A DNA stretch of 5,786 nucleotides from Deltaproteobacteria bacterium (GCA_019312985.1 JAFDCC010000005.1:1-5786); one strand, 5' to 3'. Shown: positions 1-5,629, numbered from the stretch's first letter. Made by a program: numbers and translations. The notes: a model not told the origin generated them from the letters alone.

Positions 1-887
1 CTTTTTTTGAAAGGCTCGACCAGCAGGGTTGAAAGCCCGAAGAATGATGCGGGGATAAGGGTGAAGTAGAGGGCGAAGCCGATGTAGTGATATTCCGGCT
101 TCAGGATGCAGAAAGGGCAATGGTGGTAGGGCATGGCATAGATATACGAGGAGAAGACGCTGATGATGGCAACTGCGGCAAGGCCCAGGAACCAGAGCCA
201 GGTGGTAGAAAAAAGGGCGGCCAGGGCAAGCCGCCACCGCTTCAGCAACAGAACCCCGGTAACTGCCAGGACTAGAATGGTGGTGTAGTACAAAGAAAGC
301 AGGGCGGGCTGGGAGAATCCCTCCAGCAGGTTGCTTTCCCTTTCCCCCGAAGCGCCGAAAACAACGGCACAGCAGGACGTGATGATATCAGGGGACAGGT
401 TGGCGATATAGAGGGTCTGCAGGGTGATGTCGACGAGGAGCAGGGGCAGGATCAGGAGCAGGTAGATATACTTTATTTTGACCAGGGGGTACGATGCGGT
501 GCTGATATCAAGCCGGTGCAGGACAATCCAGAAACCATAGAGAAACACACCGATTATCTTCACGAGCAGGGCAGGCATGCCAAAGCTGTTTGCCAGCAGC
601 GCCCCGGTGGCGCACATGGCCCCGACAATAACCTGACAGAAAGTATCAGCGGCAAGGACAAAGAGGACCAGGGTGAGCACCTGGAAGCCGAGGCTGTATT
701 CGACCAGGGTGGAGGTGAGCCAGATTCCGTTTTCCAGCCTGATCTGCAGGTCGGAGTCGCTGGAGGGATCCCAGTGGCGCAGGACCAGAAGGGCGGTGCG
801 GCCGGCAATAAGTGCCAGGACAAGAACGACGAGCGCAGCCAGGGTGAGGCCGAGGCTCCAGGAGTTAAGGAACATGGACCCGTCCAT
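1..887 (-). CDS. Polytopic membrane protein with CC and HHCPFC motifs, unknown function (C-terminus beyond window)
   Basis: An open frame runs uninterrupted from an ATG at 887 to the left edge, giving 295 codons without a stop. The protein is very hydrophobic, with likely membrane segments near residues 10-30, 60-80, 85-101, 106-124, 141-163, 196-215, 221-246 and 268-290. Two cysteine motifs stand out: a Cys-Cys pair at 172-173 in the loop between two segments, and HHCPFC at 255-260 in the next loop but one. The basic KRWR patch (216-219) lies between them, so by the positive-inside rule both cysteine loops face the periplasm. The gene overlaps the end of the upstream ABC ATPase by 23 bases (or 11 bases if the in-frame ATG at 875 is used), which suggests translational coupling and a shared complex. 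It is not a MacB/FtsX-type permease by appearance, since no large extracytoplasmic domain is seen. I do not recognise a named family. A thiol-redox or metal-handling role is inference only. Confidence 0.8.
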   Translation of the reverse strand, partial: MDGSMFLNSWSLGLTLAALVVLVLALIAGRTALLVLRHWDPSSDSDLQIRLENGIWLTSTLVEYSLGFQVLTLVLFVLAADTFCQVIVGAMCATGALLANSFGMPALLVKIIGVFLYGFWIVLHRLDISTASYPLVKIKYIYLLLILPLLLVDITLQTLYIANLSPDIITSCCAVVFGASGERESNLLEGFSQPALLSLYYTTILVLAVTGVLLLKRWRLALAALFSTTWLWFLGLAAVAIISVFSSYIYAMPYHHCPFCILKPEYHYIGFALYFTLIPASFFGLSTLLVEPFKK

Positions 888-1542
888 CCCGAATGCTGAT
901 AATTGTATCTAACGCCGGATGGCCAGAAACCAGGCTGTCATGCGAGGCAATGATGATTGTTTTGCCCCCGCTCTTCAGGTCGGCCATTACCTGCATGAAC
1001 TCCATGCTGAGGTGGCTGTCCAGGTGGGCGGTCGGTTCATCGGCCAGGATAATGGGTGGGTTGTTGATGAGGGCCCGGGCGATTGCGACCCGCTGCATTT
1101 CACCGCCGGAGATCTGCCCGGCCGGAAAGTATTCCTTGTGGCCGATGGCAAGCTGCTCCATGAGTTTTCGGGCCCTTTTCTTCCTTTCGGCCGGCGAAAT
1201 CCCGAGGGGGAGGAGGGGAAGGGTGATGTTGTCGAGCACCGAAAGACGGGGCAGGATGTTGAACTGCTGAAAGATAAAGCCGATGGTTTCCCGCCGGTGT
1301 TTAGTCAGAAACCTGTCCGGCATGCGTGAGAGTTTTTTGCCGGCAATGGCCGCCCTGCCGCTGGTTGGCGGAAAAACGCAGCCGATGATGGCCAGCAGGG
1401 TGGACTTGCCGGAACCGCTGGCTCCCTGAAGACACACCATTGATCCCTGCCGGACCTGCAGGCTGACGTCATGAAGGGCAGTTACCTCGTTGGGGTTCCC
1501 CCGGTTATAGATCTTGGTAACCTTTTCCAGTTCTATCAGCAT
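865..1542 (-). CDS. ABC transporter ATP-binding protein, LolD/MacB/FtsE type
   Basis: This is a complete 225-residue nucleotide-binding subunit, the usual length for stand-alone ATPases of the LolD/MacB/FtsE group, which power lipoprotein release, macrolide or peptide export, or related mechanotransmission at the inner membrane. Visible motifs in order are Walker A GASGSGKST (40-48), Q-loop glutamine at 92-93, signature ISGGEMQR (144-151), Walker B IILADE (164-169), D-loop HLD (173-175) and the switch histidine in ASH (201). All catalytic residues are present, so it should be active. The start has only a weak purine-rich stretch (GAAGAG) about a dozen bases upstream. It lies 87 bases after fcl and overlaps the next gene, the membrane protein with HHCPFC, which is therefore the best candidate partner. 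A canonical permease is not in the window and may lie beyond its left edge. The substrate cannot be told from the ATPase. Confidence 0.95.
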   Translation of the reverse strand: MLIELEKVTKIYNRGNPNEVTALHDVSLQVRQGSMVCLQGASGSGKSTLLAIIGCVFPPTSGRAAIAGKKLSRMPDRFLTKHRRETIGFIFQQFNILPRLSVLDNITLPLLPLGISPAERKKRARKLMEQLAIGHKEYFPAGQISGGEMQRVAIARALINNPPIILADEPTAHLDSHLSMEFMQVMADLKSGGKTIIIASHDSLVSGHPALDTIISIRDGRVHVP

Positions 1543-1586
1543 GGGTACCGGTGCTCTTCTTCTGGATTCCTGTAGCGTTTAAGGCT

Positions 1587-1604
1587 GTGCCTCCTGCCAG
1601 GCAC
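1587..1604 (-). repeat. Small hairpin in the fcl-ABC gap
   Basis: The 87-base gap between fcl and the ATPase gene contains a perfect 6-bp inverted repeat (GTGCCT / AGGCAC) with a 6-base loop. No T-tract follows on the minus strand, so it is not a good intrinsic terminator. It could modestly attenuate or protect the transcript. Its loop and right arm include CCTGCCAGGCA, which recurs in the gmd-fcl gap. Confidence 0.35.
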
Positions 1605-1629
1605 CTGTCGAACGTGGCAGTGCGCCGCT

Positions 1630-2631
1630 TCAGCTTGTGCCGCGAACCTGTTCTTTGTACCACCGGTAGGTATTTTGCACGCCCTCGCGCAGGGATATCG
1701 TTGCCTTCCAGCCCAGGGTTGCCATCCGGGAAACATCTAGGAGTTTCTGTGGCATGCCGTCCTGCTTTTCCGGATCAAAAACGATATTGCCCTTATGGCC
1801 GACAACCTCCTGCACGAGCAGGGCCAGTTCGCCGATGGTGATGTCTTTCCCCGTGCCGATATTTACGAGGCACGGCTGCAGGTTGTCGATGAGATCCCGG
1901 TAAGGCGTTTCCGGCAACTCCAGGAGGGTGAGGCAGGCATCGGCCATGTCATCGACATGGAGGAGTTCCCGCCGCGGCTTGCCGGTGCCCCAGACCACAA
2001 CCTCCTGCCGTTTTTGTTCCCGCGCCTCGTGAAATTTGCGGATCAGGGCGGGAAGAACGTGGGATTTTTCCAGGTCAAAATTGTCTTCAGGGCCGTAGAG
2101 GTTTGTCGGCATGACCGACAGGTAGCCGGTACCGAACTGGCGGTTATAGGATTCGCACATCTTGATCCCGGCAATTTTGGCAACTGCGTAAGCCTCATTG
2201 GTCGGCTCCAGCGGGCCGCTCAACAGGTACTCCTCTTTCAGGGGCTGAGGCGCAAGCCTCGGAAAGATGCAGGAAGAGCCGAGAAACAAAAGCCGCCTGA
2301 CCCCGGTTTTCCAACTCCAGTGAATGATGTTTGCCTGGATCATCAGGTTCTCGTAGATGAACTCGGCGGGATACCTGGAGTTGGCAAGAATTCCTCCCAC
2401 CCTGGCAGCGGCAAGCACGACTATTTCCGGCTGTTGCTCTTCAAAAAAAACGCGTACCGCTGCCTGGTTGAGAAGGTCCAGTTCAGCGCGTCTCCGCAGG
2501 ATGAGGTTTTTGCAGCCCCTGGCCTGCAGTTGCCGCACAATGGCCGAGCCCACCAGGCCCCGGTGCCCGGCAACGTAGATTTTAGAGCTGGGGGCCAATG
2601 GCCCGCTGTTTGTCCCAACTGAATCGGTCAT
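1630..2631 (-). CDS. fcl: GDP-L-fucose synthase (GDP-4-keto-6-deoxy-D-mannose 3,5-epimerase/4-reductase)
   Basis: This cytoplasmic enzyme of the short-chain dehydrogenase/reductase superfamily converts GDP-4-keto-6-deoxy-D-mannose to GDP-L-fucose, with 3,5-epimerisation followed by NADPH reduction. The protein has 333 residues, close to the family length, with a short N-terminal extension. The Rossmann loop is GHRGLVG (22-28). The family's catalytic residues align with a constant offset of 12 from the E. coli enzyme: Ser119 and Cys121 in GSSCIFP, Tyr148 and Lys152 in YAVAK, and His191 in the KSHVLPALIRKF segment. All are intact. It follows gmd by 73 bases on the same strand and takes that enzyme's product, so the two form a pathway pair. 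No convincing Shine-Dalgarno sequence precedes the ATG at 2631, so translation may rely on the upstream gene. The gene is also called wcaG. Confidence 0.96.
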   Translation of the reverse strand: MTDSVGTNSGPLAPSSKIYVAGHRGLVGSAIVRQLQARGCKNLILRRRAELDLLNQAAVRVFFEEQQPEIVVLAAARVGGILANSRYPAEFIYENLMIQANIIHWSWKTGVRRLLFLGSSCIFPRLAPQPLKEEYLLSGPLEPTNEAYAVAKIAGIKMCESYNRQFGTGYLSVMPTNLYGPEDNFDLEKSHVLPALIRKFHEAREQKRQEVVVWGTGKPRRELLHVDDMADACLTLLELPETPYRDLIDNLQPCLVNIGTGKDITIGELALLVQEVVGHKGNIVFDPEKQDGMPQKLLDVSRMATLGWKATISLREGVQNTYRWYKEQVRGTS

Positions 2632-2654
2632 GGTATATGTCGTTTACTGTTTAG

Positions 2655-2665
2655 CCTGCCAGGCA
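2655..2665. repeat. CCTGCCAGGCA, second copy of an 11-mer shared by both minus-strand intergenic gaps
   Basis: The gmd-fcl gap (2632-2704) contains CCTGCCAGGCA, which is identical to 1593-1603 in the fcl-ABC gap. The motif is centred on a near-palindrome (CTGCC-A-GGCAG here). Two copies placed only in the short gaps may mark a recurring intergenic element or a protein-binding site, but chance is possible at this length. Confidence 0.3.
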
Positions 2666-2704
2666 GACGGAGGCATGGTAGCGGTCCTCCTGAAGCAGGG
2701 CTGT

Positions 2705-3836
2705 CTATTCGTGGTAGCTGTAAATCTTGAAGCCGTGTTTTTCAACCAGCGCATCCCGCTTCGCGGTTTCAAGATCAGCCAGCACCATCTCCCGTACCAG
2801 TTCGGTAAAGGAAATTTTGGGCTCCCAGTGCAGTTCTCTTTTGGCCTTGCTCGGATCTCCGAGCAGGGTTTCAACCTCAGTCGGCCTGAAGTAGCGCGGG
2901 TCAACCCTGACTATCACCTGGCCCACATGCGGTTTGCCGGCCTCGCCGAGAGTTTCATGAATGCTGGCAAGGGAATCGATTATGCCGACTTCAGCAATTC
3001 CCTCGCCCTCCCAGCGGACCCCGATTCCCAGCTCATTTGCCGCGTGTTCCACAAAATCGCGGACTGAGTGCTGTATTCCTGTGGCAATGACAAAGTCATC
3101 GGGCTTTTCCTGCTGCAGCATGAGCCACTGCATCTCGATGTAATCCCTGGCGTGGCCCCAGTCCCTTTTGGCATTCAGGTTGCCGAGGTAGGTGCACTCC
3201 TGGAGGCCGAGAACAATCCTGGCTAGGGCCCGGGTGATTTTGCGGGTCACAAAGGTCTCGCCCCGCACCGGCGATTCATGGTTGAAAAGAATGCCGTTGC
3301 AGGCAAATATGTTGTATGCCTCACGGTAGTTGACCACTATCCAGTAGGAGTATAGCTTGGCAACAGCATAGGGTGAGCGCGGGTAAAAAGGCGTCTTTTC
3401 CGTCTGGGGTATTTCCTGCACCTTGCCGTAAAGCTCGGATGTCGACGCCTGGTAAAACTTCGTTTTGTCAGTGAGGTCCAGGATGCGGATTGCCTCCAGG
3501 AGCCTCAGGGTGCCGAGGCCGTCGGAATCGGCCGTGTACTCGGGTTCCTCGAAGGAAACGGCCACGTGGGATTGGGCCGCCAGGTTGTAAAGCTCATCGG
3601 GCCGCACCCGGGCCATGATGTGCACCAGGCTCGATGAGTCGGTCATATCTCCGTGGTGCAGGATAAAGTTGCGTTCCTCGACATGCGGGTCCTGGTACAG
3701 GTGGTCAATACGGTCGGTATTGAACATCGATGTCCTTCGCTTGATGCCGTGGACCTCGTAGCCTTTTGCTAAGAGAAACTCAGCCAGGTAAGCCCCGTCC
3801 TGGCCCGTGATTCCTGTGATAAGCGCTTTTTTTCAT
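2705..3836 (-). CDS. gmd: GDP-mannose 4,6-dehydratase, with an apparent frameshift just after the start codon
   Basis: This cytoplasmic SDR-family enzyme dehydrates GDP-D-mannose to GDP-4-keto-6-deoxy-D-mannose, the substrate of the downstream fcl product. From 3727 to 2705 the frame is continuous (340 residues). Upstream of 3727 the same frame still encodes the canonical N-terminus, including the nucleotide-binding loop GITGQDG and the [11 protein letters not shown] segment. However, it meets TGA directly before the A-run and has no ATG, GTG or TTG start. The natural ATG at 3836, with an AGGGA ribosome site six bases away, reads seven A and enters another frame that stops after 18 codons. 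With six A the product would start [14 protein letters not shown] and have 376 residues, the normal length. Numbered that way, the catalytic residues fall at Thr132, Glu134, Tyr156 and Lys160, as in E. coli Gmd. The ATG at 3727 has an AAGGA five bases upstream, but a product started there would lack the Rossmann loop and should be inactive. Confidence 0.9.
3827..3833 (-). other. A7 homopolymer at gmd codons 2-4 (frameshift site)
   Basis: Seven consecutive A (T on the plus strand) follow the gmd ATG directly. Six would put the ATG in frame with the conserved dehydratase sequence. Candidate explanations are a homopolymer read error, a real one-base insertion, phase variation, or rescue by RNA-polymerase slippage. 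A dnaX-style minus-one ribosomal shift would move to the wrong frame, because a plus-one shift is needed. Confidence 0.85.
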
Positions 3837-3842
3837 AAGCAT

Positions 3843-3847
3843 TCCCT
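3843..3847 (-). promoter_or_regulatory. gmd ribosome-binding site
   Basis: AGGGA lies six bases before the ATG at 3836. This supports 3836, not 3727, as the ancestral start, and so supports the frameshift interpretation of gmd. Confidence 0.6.
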
Positions 3848-3858
3848 GTGGTACTATT

Positions 3859-3888
3859 TTTATCAGCAAGGGTATATTCCGGTGTCAG
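3859..3888 (-). promoter_or_regulatory. Possible sigma-70 promoter for the gmd operon
   Basis: On the minus strand CTGACA (3888-3883, five of six consensus bases) is followed after 18 bases by GATAAA (3864-3859, four of six). The start point would fall near 3852, leaving a very short leader that includes the AGGGA ribosome site. The -10 match is poor, so this is a weak prediction. Confidence 0.35.
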
Positions 3889-4108
3889 TACAGCATATAT
3901 CGTCTGTTGGAATAATTACAGAAAAAAACGTTCTGTCCCCGGCAAGAGGCGGGAAGACCGGTACAACTTTGCCGTCTCCTGCCTGCTTCCAGCACGAGGG
4001 TATCAATTTTCCGGCTGCATTGAAACAGAAAAGTGGCGCAAGGCTTTTTCCGGCGCAGGTGATCTATCCGGGAAAGCTAATGAAATGGACTGCAACATTA
4101 CTAAATCT
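3889..4108. other. Divergent intergenic region with one palindrome, no gene seen
   Basis: I see no convincing coding sequence here. The plus-strand open frames lack ribosome sites and recognisable protein features. A 6-bp inverted repeat ACAGAA / TTCTGT with a 7-base spacer lies at 3918-3936, about 30 bases upstream of the possible gmd -35 box, where an activator might bind. The rest holds nothing I can name. Confidence 0.4.
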
Positions 4109-4138
4109 TTGACATTAGCCTAAACACACAGCTATAGT
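4109..4138 (+). promoter_or_regulatory. Strong sigma-70-like promoter for the Rap1a-like/cytochrome operon
   Basis: TTGACA (4109-4114) matches the -35 consensus exactly. After 18 bases comes TATAGT (4133-4138), five of six to the -10 consensus. Transcription should begin near 4145, leaving a leader of about 120 bases before the ATG at 4265. This is the best promoter match in the window. Confidence 0.75.
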
Positions 4139-4202
4139 AAGACCTTAACAGTAGCTCCGGCAGTTGGGACACGCACCTTCTTCAAAGTGTTCATAGGACC
4201 TT

Positions 4203-4232
4203 CGGGACCATGGGGCCATCCCGTATTTTTTT
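4203..4232 (+). terminator. Terminator-like hairpin in the leader
   Basis: A 5-bp stem CGGGA / TCCCG (4203-4207, 4219-4223) with an 11-base G/C-rich loop is followed by TA and seven T (4226-4232). No gene ends upstream on this strand, so it would terminate a short transcript of about 88 nt starting near 4145. The short stem makes efficiency uncertain. A bulged alternative (CGGG, then ATG pairing with CAT and CCCG) is also possible. Confidence 0.45.
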
Positions 4233-4253
4233 GAAGGTAACTGCAATATGCAT

Positions 4254-4258
4254 GAGGG
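4254..4258 (+). promoter_or_regulatory. Ribosome-binding site of the Rap1a-like gene
   Basis: GAGGG sits six bases before the ATG at 4265 and fixes that start. It lies beyond the T7 run, so it is transcribed only if the leader hairpin is read through. Confidence 0.7.
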
Positions 4259-4264
4259 AACCAC

Positions 4265-4669
4265 ATGAAAAGTATTATTTACCCCCTGCTCGCTGTCTGC
4301 ATCCTTATTGCCTCTCCCGGCCTGGCAATGGATGGGAAGGCGCTGCTGCAATTATGTGACCTCTATGAAAATCCGGAAAAGGGAAAGGATTTACCTACTG
4401 CAAAGGTGCTGAAGGATGCGTCCCAGTGCGAGGCCATTGTCGAGACTATTGCCGACACGGCTTCTCTCTATGAAACCTTTATTTATCTTGATGAACCCAA
4501 AATGTTCTCCTGTTTCCCGGAAGATCTCGAACTGGAACAGAAAATAAAAGTGGTGCACAGTTATCTGGTAGATAACCCGGAAAGGTTGCATGAAAATGGA
4601 GTGTGTCTTGTTTTATGCGCCTTTGCCAAGAATTACCCCTGCCCGGAAACAGTATTACCCCGCAACTGA
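4265..4669 (+). CDS. Periplasmic Rap1a/Tai-like small cysteine-rich protein
   Basis: The protein has 134 residues, with a classical signal peptide (hydrophobic core about 5-17, probable cleavage after SPGLA at 21). The mature part of about 113 residues is mostly helical in appearance and follows the cysteine layout of the Rap1a/Tai superfamily: LLQLC near the N-terminus (Cys31), QCEAIVETIADT (Cys55), SCFPEDLELEQ (Cys83), then VVHSYLVDNPERLHENG and a terminal AKNYPCPE (Cys126). Two further cysteines (114, 118) lie in the last helix. In Serratia, Rap proteins neutralise type VI secreted amidase effectors in the periplasm, but many family members occur away from such systems, and no T6SS gene is seen here. 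It is the first gene behind a strong promoter and structured leader, and 45 bases ahead of a cytochrome, so a role in redox or cytochrome biology is possible but unproven. Family assignment is from pattern recall only. Confidence 0.75.
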   Translation: MKSIIYPLLAVCILIASPGLAMDGKALLQLCDLYENPEKGKDLPTAKVLKDASQCEAIVETIADTASLYETFIYLDEPKMFSCFPEDLELEQKIKVVHSYLVDNPERLHENGVCLVLCAFAKNYPCPETVLPRN

Positions 4670-4714
4670 AATAATCTTTGTTTTGCACAAAAAGGTTCAA
4701 CGAAAAAACGTTTC

Positions 4715-5497
4715 ATGAAAAAAATCGCTTTTCTTGTCGGTCTGCTTCTTTTCATTATAAGTGCTGCTTTTGCCGGTACCGGTGTCAAAAAAAGAAGGCC
4801 GCTGCCCTTTGAGTATGGCAGGGTCGTTATTGACAACTATGCCAAAGAGAACCACCTGGCGCCCGCGGTGTTCGATCACTGGCTGCACCGCTCTATGTAT
4901 ACCTGCCGGCTCTGTCACGTTGATATCGGTTTTGCCATGAAGGCCAATGAGACCGGCATCAGGGCATCTGACAACGAAAAAGGCTACTACTGCGGCAGCT
5001 GCCATAACGGCAAAGATGCGTTTTCCGCCTGCAAAGAGAGTTTTGACAGGGAAGATTTTGTCATATGCAGCCTCTGTCATGCGGAAGGGGAGAATGTGCC
5101 CCGGTCGTATGACTTCCGGGAGTTTGTCAAGGGTTTTCCCAAGGGATGGCTTGGCAACGGCGTGGACTGGGATAAGGCAGAGGAGCAGGGAAAAATATCT
5201 CTTGTTGATTATTTAGAGGGTATTTCAATCAAAAGGGCCAAGTTTGTCGAACCGGAGGACTTTGAGCTCAAATCCCAGGTTCTGAGCATGCCGGATATCA
5301 AATTTTCGCACCGTAAGCACACGGTCTGGAACGGCTGCGAAGTGTGTCACCCGGAAATCTTTGTCGGCATCAAGAAGGGCATGACAAAATTCAGCATGGC
5401 TGACCTTTACGAGGGCAAGTATTGTGGCGTCTGCCACAACAGCGTGGCCTTCCCGCTCCTGGAATGTCAGCGGTGTCACAGGGAAAAAGTCCAGTAG
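4715..5497 (+). CDS. Exported hexahaem cytochrome c with two c7-type trihaem domains
   Basis: The protein has 260 residues and a signal peptide (positive MKK, hydrophobic core 4-19, probable cleavage after AAFA at 20). Six CxxCH haem-attachment motifs lie at 64-68, 93-97, 118-122, 208-212, 237-241 and 251-255. They fall in two groups of three, each preceded by an HxxH pair (His55/His58 and His199/His202) and each containing YCGxCHN, so the protein is an internal duplication of a trihaem unit. The pattern resembles c7-type trihaem domains found in Geobacter and other metal- and sulfate-reducing bacteria. A linker of about 70 residues (123-192) with few cysteines joins them. The first unit has about ten extra residues, including an unpaired Cys106, before its third haem. 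It should act in periplasmic electron transfer; partners are unknown. It follows the Rap1a-like gene by 45 bases with only a distant AAAGG as ribosome site, so it is probably in the same operon. Confidence 0.93.
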   Translation: MKKIAFLVGLLLFIISAAFAGTGVKKRRPLPFEYGRVVIDNYAKENHLAPAVFDHWLHRSMYTCRLCHVDIGFAMKANETGIRASDNEKGYYCGSCHNGKDAFSACKESFDREDFVICSLCHAEGENVPRSYDFREFVKGFPKGWLGNGVDWDKAEEQGKISLVDYLEGISIKRAKFVEPEDFELKSQVLSMPDIKFSHRKHTVWNGCEVCHPEIFVGIKKGMTKFSMADLYEGKYCGVCHNSVAFPLLECQRCHREKVQ

Positions 5498-5583
5498 CTG
5501 CCCTGGAAAAGACCGGCCACTCCTGCCCTGCTGCTATTCTGCTTTAGAACATCCCCTCCTGGAAATTTCGCGATTCACTCCGA

Positions 5584-5629
5584 CCTGAAAGTAAGGCCCG
5601 ATTAGGATGAGCCACGCAGAACTTTCAGG
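5584..5629. repeat. Perfect 9-bp inverted repeat with structured interior
   Basis: CCTGAAAGT (5584-5592) and ACTTTCAGG (5621-5629) are perfect inverted complements separated by 28 bases. Inside, GGC (5595-5597) can pair with GCC (5611-5613), so the whole can fold into a stem with an internal loop. No T-tract follows on either strand, which argues against a plain terminator. It could be a dispersed palindromic repeat, part of a small RNA, or a transcript-end stabiliser. Confidence 0.55.

Larger units (their letters stand above)
4145..4264 (+). promoter_or_regulatory. Structured 5' leader (candidate attenuator or riboswitch-like RNA)
   Basis: The predicted leader contains several mutually exclusive or nested pairings. 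GGACAC (4168-4173) can pair with GTGTTC (4187-4192), with one G-U, leaving ACCTTC in the loop. CGGGA (4203-4207) pairs with TCCCG (4219-4223) before a T7 run. The 12 bases GAAGGTAACTGC (4233-4244), after the T-run, can pair with ACCTTC (4175-4180) plus GCAGTT (4160-4165) around a 9-base bulge, or GAAGGT can pair with a second ACCTTC copy at 4198-4203. Such alternatives are typical of leaders that choose between termination and read-through. It matches no riboswitch class that I recognise. Its position means it could control export of the Rap1a-like protein and the cytochrome. Confidence 0.45.

Noticed and set aside
87..912. Several plus-strand and one minus-strand short frames inside the left membrane-protein gene
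   Set aside because: They are other-frame shadows of a continuous 295-codon minus-strand frame with clear transmembrane character.
1795..2622. Long plus-strand open frame (275 codons) opposite fcl
   Set aside because: It is a shadow of fcl, whose catalytic residues are all intact on the minus strand; the plus-strand product resembles nothing I know.
3827..3836. Programmed minus-one ribosomal frameshift at the gmd A-run, as in dnaX
   Set aside because: Recovering the conserved frame needs a plus-one shift (or loss of one A), so a minus-one event would not produce the dehydratase.
3807..4123. Two overlapping plus-strand open frames of 91-101 codons in the divergent region
   Set aside because: No ribosome site, no recognisable protein features, and they overlap the start of gmd and the likely promoters of both operons.
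4145..4264. c-di-GMP-I (GEMM) riboswitch, suggested by CACGCAC at 4170-4176
   Set aside because: Only that heptamer fits; the conserved GGGACGCAAAGCC-like segment and the GGTAGGTAGCGGGG-like receptor segment are missing.
5498..5560. Intrinsic terminator straight after the cytochrome gene
   Set aside because: I could not find a G/C-rich stem followed by a T-run in this stretch.
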